Assembly (NCBI GenBank): GCA_002348825.1
Contig: DEBN01000151.1
Span: 1-5,010 of the forward strand
Length of the DNA stretch: 5,010 bases
Origin: Gammaproteobacteria bacterium UBA2955
Lineage (GTDB): Bacteria > Pseudomonadota > Gammaproteobacteria > Pseudomonadales > Azotimanducaceae
Reading direction: 5' to 3'
A model generated the notes under the pieces. It did no database searches and was not told the DNA's origin. It was given only the letters and a program-made list of their open reading frames with translations. Positions 1 through 5,010 of this stretch are shown here, piece by piece (positions within the stretch are counted from its first letter, which is position 1; each line of letters opens with the position of its first letter). A program made the translations under genes and the position numbers.

Positions 1-124
1 ATATTCCGCGCTAAGCCGACCCCGCCATACAACGGGCTCTGGGGGCTGATGCGCTCTCCAAAATCGACTAAACTGCTAGCCCTTTAGCGCCATATCGCGC
101 TGTCTACATAGGCTCTATCGATCA
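1..124. other. Leader region upstream of pepA, no assignable gene
   Basis: In relatives the divergent lptF gene often lies upstream of pepA, but no lptF start is visible here. On the - strand all three ATG codons run into a stop within the window, and only an unconvincing TTG stays open to the left edge. On the + strand, frame 1 is open from base 1 to a TAG at 85-87 (28 codons). It could be the tail of an upstream gene or chance; I do not recognise it. A short perfect inverted repeat (AGCGC at 86-90, GCGCT at 97-101, 6-nt loop) follows that stop but has no T-tract. Promoter-like hexamers are weak: CTGATG (46-51) with TAAACT (69-74), or TTTAGC (83-88) with TACATA (105-110). Neither is convincing, although a pepA promoter is expected here or just to the left. 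Confidence 0.4.
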
Positions 125-1570
125 ATGAAATACTCCACTGTCGTCGGCAATATCCAAAAACTGAGAACCCCCTGTCTGATCACCGATCTAAAGACTGCTA
201 AACGCGTTGCACGCGCTCTGGGCGAGCAGCAACAGTTTAGTCGCAACACTAAAGATTTCGAAGACAGTTCAGGCAACAGTCAGTGTGTACATCTAGACGG
301 CGCTGTGGCGCGAATACTGGTGTTAGGTGGTCTGGATAACCCAAGTGCAGCGATTTTCACCAAAGTGGCCAACCTAGCCGCGCAGGAGGCGGTAAAACTA
401 CCCATCGGGCAGGCCGTTATCGCGTTAGGCGACACCAGAATTAAAGGTAAAAACGCAGAGTGGAAAGCCAGCACGCTGATGCAAGCCTGCAGCCACGCGG
501 GTTATCAGTTCCGTCATCACAAATCAAAACCCAAACCGCTGCATCAACTCACGCGCATCAAAATTCACGCGAGCGAGGCCGACAGCAAAACGGTTCGTTC
601 TGCCGTCAAGATGGGTAACGCGCTGGACGCAGGGATGCAACTGGCCAAAGACCTTGGTAACGAACCGCCCAATGTATGTCACCCAAATTATCTGTTAGCG
701 CAAGCCCGCAAGCTCGGTCGTTCAGCAAAAGTACGGGTATCCCAGTTAGACGAAAAGAAGATGACCGAACTCGGCATGGGTGCATTCATGGCCGTATCGA
801 AAGGCAGTGACCAGCCCGGACGCATGATCATCATTCAGTACTCGGGTGGCAAAAAGAGCGACGCACCCATCGCTTTGGTCGGTAAAGGCATCACCTTCGA
901 TACTGGCGGAATTTCGCTAAAACCACCCCCTGGCATGGACGAAATGAAATTCGATATGTGCGGCGCCGCCAGCGTCTTGGGCGTCACCAAGGCGGTGATC
1001 GAAGCCGGCCTTTCGATTAATTTGTTGACCATCGTTGCCGCGGCAGAAAACATGCCGAGCGGTCGCGCCACTCGGCCCGGCGATATTGTCAAGAGTCGGT
1101 CCGGCCAGACGGTCGAGATACTTAATACGGACGCTGAAGGACGCTTAGTATTGTGCGATGCGCTGACCCATGCACTGACCTTTAAACCCAAAGCTATAGT
1201 GGATGTCGCAACTCTGACAGGGGCCTGCATCGTCGCGCTCGGCTCGCATGCCAGTGCTCTGTATTCGAATAACGACGACCTTGCCGACGCCCTGCTGAAC
1301 GCCGGTGAGCATAGCAATGACCGCAGCTGGCGCATGCCACTTTGGGACGACTACCAAGCAGCCCTAAATTCAAATTTTGCGGACATGGCAAACGTTGGCG
1401 GTCGTGAAGCCGGCAGTGTGACCGCTGCATGTTTTCTATCGCGTTTTGTCGACGGTGTAAGCTGGGCGCATTTGGACGTGGCGGGCAGCGCATTTCATGG
1501 CGGCGCTCGCAAGGGCGCCAGCGGACGTCCGGTACCTATGCTATTCAATTATTTGCAAAACCAAGCATAA
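125..1570 (+). CDS. pepA: Leucyl aminopeptidase (cytosol aminopeptidase, M17 family)
   Basis: This cytosolic di-metal exopeptidase removes N-terminal residues, preferentially leucine, from peptides. The E. coli homologue is a hexamer that also binds DNA, acting in XerCD recombination at cer and in carAB repression. The protein has 481 residues; E. coli PepA has 503, and the shortfall is mainly in the N-terminal domain (about 1-150). The catalytic domain (about 165-481) is intact. The expected metal ligands are Lys254, Asp259, Asp277, Asp336 and Glu338, and the catalytic pair is Lys266 and Arg340, with the same spacing as in E. coli. The family signature NTDAEGRL is at 334-341. The C-terminal stretch NSNFADMANVGGR (415-427) and the WAHLDVAG block (447-454) are also conserved. 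The start is supported by alignment with the E. coli N-terminus (MEFSVKSG versus MKYSTVVG). The ribosome binding site is poor: only AGG at 110-112, 12 bases before the ATG. It is the first gene of a probable pepA-holC-valS operon. Whether it keeps the DNA-binding role cannot be judged from sequence. Confidence 0.97.
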   Translation: MKYSTVVGNIQKLRTPCLITDLKTAKRVARALGEQQQFSRNTKDFEDSSGNSQCVHLDGAVARILVLGGLDNPSAAIFTKVANLAAQEAVKLPIGQAVIALGDTRIKGKNAEWKASTLMQACSHAGYQFRHHKSKPKPLHQLTRIKIHASEADSKTVRSAVKMGNALDAGMQLAKDLGNEPPNVCHPNYLLAQARKLGRSAKVRVSQLDEKKMTELGMGAFMAVSKGSDQPGRMIIIQYSGGKKSDAPIALVGKGITFDTGGISLKPPPGMDEMKFDMCGAASVLGVTKAVIEAGLSINLLTIVAAAENMPSGRATRPGDIVKSRSGQTVEILNTDAEGRLVLCDALTHALTFKPKAIVDVATLTGACIVALGSHASALYSNNDDLADALLNAGEHSNDRSWRMPLWDDYQAALNSNFADMANVGGREAGSVTAACFLSRFVDGVSWAHLDVAGSAFHGGARKGASGRPVPMLFNYLQNQA

Positions 1571-1592
1571 GCGGCGGCGCCGGTCCGACAAC

Positions 1593-2027
1593 ATGACGCG
1601 CGTGGACTTTTATATCCTCCCAGACATGGGCGCCGAAGCCGCCATGCGTTTCGCTTGTCGCCTTAGTTTAAAGGCACTGCAGAACCAGTTGGATGTGCAT
1701 GTGCATGTGCAGGATGCACCCACAGCAACTGCTGTCGATGCGCTCATGTGGGACTACCCGCAGCACCGATTCTTACCTCATCAAGTTATCGACGAGGACA
1801 ATCAAACCAGCACTAGCCCGATTCATGTGGGTTTTAATGAGCCGCTGTTGCAGGCCGGTTTACTGATTAACCTCGCGACCGAGATACCGAGCTTTTTCGG
1901 GCGCTTTGATCGAGTTGCTGAGATCGTTGTTGGCGAAAATCGTGAGCAAGGGCGGGATCGATACAAGTACTACCAAGCTCGCGGCTTTCCGCTGCACCAC
2001 CACGAACTCAACGACTGGGAGCATTAA
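1593..2027 (+). CDS. holC: DNA polymerase III subunit chi
   Basis: Chi is an accessory subunit of the clamp-loader complex. With psi (HolD) it links the polymerase III holoenzyme to single-strand binding protein on the lagging strand. The product has 144 residues; E. coli chi has 147. It opens with the typical beta strand RVDFYIL (3-9), followed by a helix with the conserved cysteine region (ACRLSLKAL, 21-29), the ALW-like segment ALMWDYPQHRFLPHQV (50-65) and the block PLLQAGLLINL (84-94). The C-terminal helix GRDRYKYYQARGF (120-132) aligns with LARERYKAYRVAGF-type helices. Arg121, Tyr124 and Lys125 match E. coli Arg128, Tyr131 and Lys132, which contact the SSB C-terminal tip. The reading frame is open further upstream into pepA, but the ATG at 1593 gives the family N-terminus. 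It starts 22 bp after pepA; the gap is GC-rich with no Shine-Dalgarno, so translation may depend on ribosomes ending pepA (inference). Confidence 0.93.
   Translation: MTRVDFYILPDMGAEAAMRFACRLSLKALQNQLDVHVHVQDAPTATAVDALMWDYPQHRFLPHQVIDEDNQTSTSPIHVGFNEPLLQAGLLINLATEIPSFFGRFDRVAEIVVGENREQGRDRYKYYQARGFPLHHHELNDWEH
1693..1710 (+). repeat. Three tandem copies of the hexamer ATGTGC inside holC
   Basis: Bases 1693-1698, 1699-1704 and 1705-1710 are identical ATGTGC units. In the holC frame they alternate GTG and CAT codons and give the alternating Val-His stretch VHVHV (residues 35-39), in the predicted second beta strand of chi. The unit length of six keeps the frame whatever the copy number. It is probably a small slippage product tolerated by the strand's alternating pattern; no separate function is implied. 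Confidence 0.8.
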
Positions 2028-2088
2028 TCCCGGTCTTACCTTTAAGGGCGATCGTTCGCCAGAGTCACAAAGCACTGTCAGAGCAACT
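2028..2088 (+). other. holC-valS intergenic gap with a small hairpin
   Basis: This 61-bp gap contains a perfect 5-bp stem, GGCGA (2047-2051) and TCGCC (2056-2060), closed by a 4-nt loop. No T-tract follows, so it does not look like an intrinsic terminator and read-through into valS is expected. A weak Shine-Dalgarno-like AGAG (2080-2083) sits five bases before the valS ATG. No T-box or other recognisable leader structure is seen, and the gap is too short for a typical T-box. The hairpin could be incidental. Confidence 0.45.
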
Positions 2089-4872
2089 ATGGAAAACAGC
2101 TTCAATCCGGAACAGATCGAGCGCGAGCTTTACGCGCATTGGGAGGCCTCCGATTTCTTTAAGCCCAAAGGGGACGGCGACCCCTATTGCATCCTGATTC
2201 CGCCGCCCAACGTAACCGGTACGCTGCATATGGGCCACGCCTTCAACCAAACGTTGATGGACGCATTGATTCGCTATCAACGCATGAACGGCCGTCGCAC
2301 GCTGTGGCAGATGGGCACCGATCATGCCGGCATCGCAACCCAAATGCTGGTTGAACGCCAGCTTGCGGCAGAAGGCAAAACACGCCATGAGCTGGGAAGA
2401 GACCCTTTTATAGAAAGGGTATGGGACTGGAAAAACCAGTCTGGCGGCACGATCTCGGACCAAATACGACGCATGGGCTCTAGTCTCGACTGGTCTCGTG
2501 ATCGCTTTACCATGGATGACGGCTACGCAGAAGCTGTGCAGACTGCGTTCATTCAACTTTATGACGATGGTTTAATCTATCGCGGTCAAAGATTAGTCAA
2601 CTGGGATCCCGAACTCGGTACCGCTATCTCCGATCTGGAAGTTGAAAACAGCGAAGAGCAAGGGTCCCTCTGGCATTTCCGCTATCCACTTGCGGACGGC
2701 GCGACAGCCGCCAACGGCGACGAGTATCTCACGGTCGCCACAACGCGCCCCGAAACAATGCTCGGTGATAGTGCTGTTGCTGTGCATCCCGACGATGAGC
2801 GCTACGCAAGTTTAGTTGGCCAATTCGTCGAGTTGCCTCTGGTTGGACGTAAAATCCCTATCGTTGCGGACACCTATGTGGATATGGCGTTTGGCACCGG
2901 CTGCGTAAAAATAACGCCCGCCCACGACTTCAATGACAATGCCCTAGGCAAACGCCACGGTCTTGAAGAGATCAATATTCTCACCGCGGCTGCGCACATT
3001 AACGACAACGCTCCAGAGGTCTACCGCGGCCTCAGTCGTGAGGCCGCGCGCGAGCAGATCGTTAAGGATCTACAGGCCCTGGGGCTGGTAAGTGCTATCG
3101 AAGACCACAAATTGATGGTGCCGCGTGGCGACAGATCCGGGGCCGTGATTGAGCCGCTGCTGACAGATCAATGGTTCGTGGGCATCGCGCCGCTTGCCAA
3201 ACCCGCGATCGATGCGGTGCAAAACGGCGACATCACCTTCGTGCCCAAACAATATGAAAACCTTTACTTTGCATGGATGCGCGAGATTCAAGACTGGTGC
3301 ATAAGTCGCCAGCAATGGTGGGGCCACCGCATCCCCGCCTTTTATGACGCCGACAACAACATTTATGTCGCCGCCGACGAGGCCAGCGCTCGCAAGAAGT
3401 ACCAACTCGACAGCACGCTTAAGCTGAGCCCGGATGAGGACGTTCTGGAGACCTGGTTTTCGTCTTCTCTGTGGCCTTTCGCCACTCTGGGCTGGCCGCA
3501 GCAAACCGAGGCTCTGGCCGAGTTCTTGCCTAGCAACACATTAATTACCGGGCATGACATTATTTTCTTTTGGGTCGCTCGGATGATTATGATGACCCTG
3601 CGTTTGACCAAAAAAATTCCCTTCAAGACAGTTTACATACATGGGCTGGTGCGCGACGGCGAAGGTCAGAAAATGTCAAAGACCAAGGGCAACGGCCTAG
3701 ATCCGCTAGATTTCATCGACGGTATCGATGTCGAATCGCTCGTGCAGAAACGCACAGCAAATCTCACCCAGCCGAAGATGGCCAAACGCATCGAAACGCT
3801 CACCCGCAAAGATTTTCCGGACGGTGTCGCGGCTTACGGCACAGATGCCCTGCGCTTCACTTTCTGTGCACTCGCCACTACGGGACGCGACGTACGCTTC
3901 GATGTCAGCCGTATAGACGGCTATCGAAACTTCTGCAATAAGCTTTGGAACGCAAGTAAGTTCGTGCTCATGAATACGGTGGACGAAGACTTAAGCCATC
4001 CAGCGGGGCAATCACCCAACGTTATCGACCGATGGATTCTCAATAAAGCGCGGCAACTTGTTGGAGACTGCCGTCTCGCACTGGACACCTACCGCTTCGA
4101 CCTGTGCGCCAATGCGATCTACGAATTTGTGTGGCACGAATACTGCGATTGGTACCTAGAACTGAGTAAGTCGGTGCTGTGGAATGAGGAGATAAGCGAC
4201 CAACACAAAACCGCAACGCGCAGAACCCTGCTTCAAGTGCTAGAGCTGCTGCTCCGCATCAGCCATCCAATTATGCCTTTTATTACTGAAACGCTGTGGC
4301 TGCAGGTCGCGCCTCGACTTGGCATCGGCGGCGACAGCGTGATGCTAGAAAGCTATCCGGAACAACAGCAGTTGCCGGAAGATGATGCTGCGCAGCAGCA
4401 AATAGAATGGCTGAAATCGGTGATAACCGCATTGCGCAATATTCGCGGCGAGGCCTCGATAAAGCCTAGCCTTGGCATACCTGTGCTGCTGCAAGACGGC
4501 AATCAGCGAGATCGCGAGCAGGCCACCAACGCCGCCGAAATGCTCAAACGACTGGCTAACGTCACCGCGATCGAATGGCTAGAACACGGCAGCGAACCAC
4601 CACCAAATGCGCTGGCTTTAGTCGGGGACTTGCGAGTTATGGTGCCCTTGGCGGGATTAATCGATGTCGGCGCCGAACGAGCTCGCTTAGCAAAAGAGGT
4701 CACTCGCTGCGAGGCAGATCTTGGGCGTATTACCGGCAAGCTCAACAATACCAGCTTTGTCAGCAAAGCCCCTGCAGAGGTGGTCGAAAAGGAACGACAG
4801 CGCGCCCAAGAACTGCAAAACACTTTGACGACATTGGCTGAGCAAATGCAACAGTTGGCCGAATTGAGCTAG
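2089..4872 (+). CDS. valS: Valyl-tRNA synthetase (class I)
   Basis: This cytoplasmic enzyme charges tRNA-Val with valine and hydrolyses mischarged threonyl-tRNA-Val. It has 927 residues (E. coli 951). In order: the class I HIGH signature as HMGH (47-50) after PPPNVTGTL; the CP1 editing domain (about 185-390) with TTRPET (218-223) and GCVKITPAHDFND (271-283); the rest of the catalytic core with DWCISRQQWWGHRIP (402-416), DVLETWFSSSLWPF (451-464) and DIIFFWVARM (490-499); the second signature as KMSKT (528-532); the anticodon-binding domain (about 645-790) with YRNFCNKLWNASKF (612-625) and CDWYLEL (686-692); and a C-terminal coiled-coil arm (about 862-927). Editing-pocket residues described for Thermus ValRS appear conserved as Arg220, Phe268, Lys274, Thr276, Asp280 and Asp283. 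The frame is open upstream to 1906, but those 61 codons overlap holC and resemble no ValRS sequence. The ATG at 2089 gives the family N-terminus, and the next in-frame ATG is Met48, inside HMGH. It is the last gene of the probable operon. Confidence 0.98.
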   Translation: MENSFNPEQIERELYAHWEASDFFKPKGDGDPYCILIPPPNVTGTLHMGHAFNQTLMDALIRYQRMNGRRTLWQMGTDHAGIATQMLVERQLAAEGKTRHELGRDPFIERVWDWKNQSGGTISDQIRRMGSSLDWSRDRFTMDDGYAEAVQTAFIQLYDDGLIYRGQRLVNWDPELGTAISDLEVENSEEQGSLWHFRYPLADGATAANGDEYLTVATTRPETMLGDSAVAVHPDDERYASLVGQFVELPLVGRKIPIVADTYVDMAFGTGCVKITPAHDFNDNALGKRHGLEEINILTAAAHINDNAPEVYRGLSREAAREQIVKDLQALGLVSAIEDHKLMVPRGDRSGAVIEPLLTDQWFVGIAPLAKPAIDAVQNGDITFVPKQYENLYFAWMREIQDWCISRQQWWGHRIPAFYDADNNIYVAADEASARKKYQLDSTLKLSPDEDVLETWFSSSLWPFATLGWPQQTEALAEFLPSNTLITGHDIIFFWVARMIMMTLRLTKKIPFKTVYIHGLVRDGEGQKMSKTKGNGLDPLDFIDGIDVESLVQKRTANLTQPKMAKRIETLTRKDFPDGVAAYGTDALRFTFCALATTGRDVRFDVSRIDGYRNFCNKLWNASKFVLMNTVDEDLSHPAGQSPNVIDRWILNKARQLVGDCRLALDTYRFDLCANAIYEFVWHEYCDWYLELSKSVLWNEEISDQHKTATRRTLLQVLELLLRISHPIMPFITETLWLQVAPRLGIGGDSVMLESYPEQQQLPEDDAAQQQIEWLKSVITALRNIRGEASIKPSLGIPVLLQDGNQRDREQATNAAEMLKRLANVTAIEWLEHGSEPPPNALALVGDLRVMVPLAGLIDVGAERARLAKEVTRCEADLGRITGKLNNTSFVSKAPAEVVEKERQRAQELQNTLTTLAEQMQQLAELS
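3025..3048. other. Perfect 10-bp inverted repeat inside valS
   Basis: CGCGGCCTCA (3025-3034) is the exact reverse complement of TGAGGCCGCG (3039-3048), separated by the 4-nt loop GTCG. Eight of the ten pairs are G-C, so the stem should be stable as RNA on either strand. It lies in the part of valS encoding the editing domain (around Arg313 to Ala320). No T-tract follows on either strand, so it is not a standard intrinsic terminator. It may be a chance product of codon choice, or a structure affecting elongation or mRNA stability. Confidence 0.6.
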
Positions 4873-4875
4873 CGA

Positions 4876-5010
4876 CTAGAGTTCCAGTACTGCGTAGGCC
4901 TGGATCAAGGCAGTGGTCTGAGGACGGGCCCCCACACCTCGCGCAGTGATACGAAATGCCCGGTAGTCAGGGTCCGAGCGAACGCGCAACAACTCGACGA
5001 TTGTGCACGC
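4876..5010 (-). CDS. C-terminal fragment of a probable PilX-type pilus assembly protein (partial)
   Basis: The - strand is open from the right edge of the window to a TAG at 4878-4876, giving 44 residues; the start lies outside. The fragment contains DYRAFRITARGVGARPQ (residues 15-31), followed by TTALIQAYAVLEL. The pattern (Y/F)RITARG-x-G near the end, followed by a short strand in which LIQ occupies the place of the family's LQ, is typical of PilX-family minor pilin or pilus assembly proteins, which act with PilV, PilW and PilY1 at the type IV pilus tip. This is a pattern match from memory on a short tail. Another pseudopilin-like or secreted protein with a similar ending is possible, so no gene symbol is given. 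It converges on valS, with three bases between the two stop codons. Confidence 0.55.
   Translation of the reverse strand, partial: ACTIVELLRVRSDPDYRAFRITARGVGARPQTTALIQAYAVLEL

Noticed and set aside
1..87. A possible 28-codon tail of an upstream + strand gene
   Set aside because: Its length is within chance expectation and I could not match its translation to any family, so it is described in the leader entry rather than called as a gene.
1036..1045. A 10-bp palindrome, TGCCGCGGCA, in pepA
   Set aside because: Palindromes of ten bases occur several times by chance in a window this size, and this one is inside the conserved catalytic domain.
835..1335. A 166-codon - strand open frame inside pepA
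   Set aside because: It lies wholly antisense to conserved catalytic-domain codons and its translation has no recognisable domain. Open antisense frames of this size are common opposite moderately GC-rich genes.
1497..1592. An open 32-codon extension upstream of holC, overlapping the end of pepA
   Set aside because: The arginine-rich translation is pepA read out of frame, and the ATG at 1593 leads directly into the conserved first beta strand of chi.
1906..2088. An open 61-codon extension upstream of valS in the same frame, overlapping the end of holC
   Set aside because: The residues resemble no ValRS N-terminus, while the ATG at 2089 begins exactly where the family starts. The stretch is the holC coding sequence read in another frame.
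2402..2420. A 7-bp perfect inverted repeat, ACCCTTT and AAAGGGT, in valS
   Set aside because: Stems of this length with short loops are expected by chance in 5 kb. It has no T-tract and lies inside conserved coding sequence.
2065..2556. A 163-codon - strand open frame over the start of valS
   Set aside because: It is antisense to the conserved HMGH region, with no recognisable motif. It is best read as a shadow of valS.

Overview
The window looks like chromosomal housekeeping DNA of a gammaproteobacterium. Three genes lie head to tail on the + strand in the order pepA (leucyl aminopeptidase), holC (DNA polymerase III chi subunit) and valS (valyl-tRNA synthetase). This order is known from E. 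coli, Pseudomonas and related Gammaproteobacteria, and each protein aligns along most of its length with its E. coli counterpart. The genus cannot be named from the sequence alone. Base composition is moderately GC-rich and looks uniform, with no sign of an insertion sequence, prophage, tRNA, rRNA or CRISPR array.

Layout: 1-124 is a short leader with no assignable gene. pepA follows (125-1570), then a 22-bp GC-rich gap, holC (1593-2027), a 61-bp gap with a small hairpin, and valS (2089-4872). A gene on the - strand enters from the right edge. Its last 44 codons end at 4876, so its stop codon lies three bases beyond the valS stop codon. That tail resembles the C-terminus of PilX-type minor pilin or pilus assembly proteins, but the fragment is short and the call is tentative.

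The three + strand genes are closely spaced with no terminator visible between them, so they are probably co-transcribed. They serve different processes: peptide turnover (and, in relatives, DNA-binding regulation), the SSB contact of the replicative clamp loader, and tRNA charging. No classical strong Shine-Dalgarno sequence precedes any of the three starts. The starts were chosen by alignment with the family N-termini.

I found no previously undescribed system here. The most unusual structure is a perfect 10-bp stem with a 4-nt loop inside the valS editing-domain coding region (3025-3048). The other points are the 3-bp convergent gene junction, the unidentified left edge, a KMSKT version of the synthetase signature, and a small hexamer repeat in holC.
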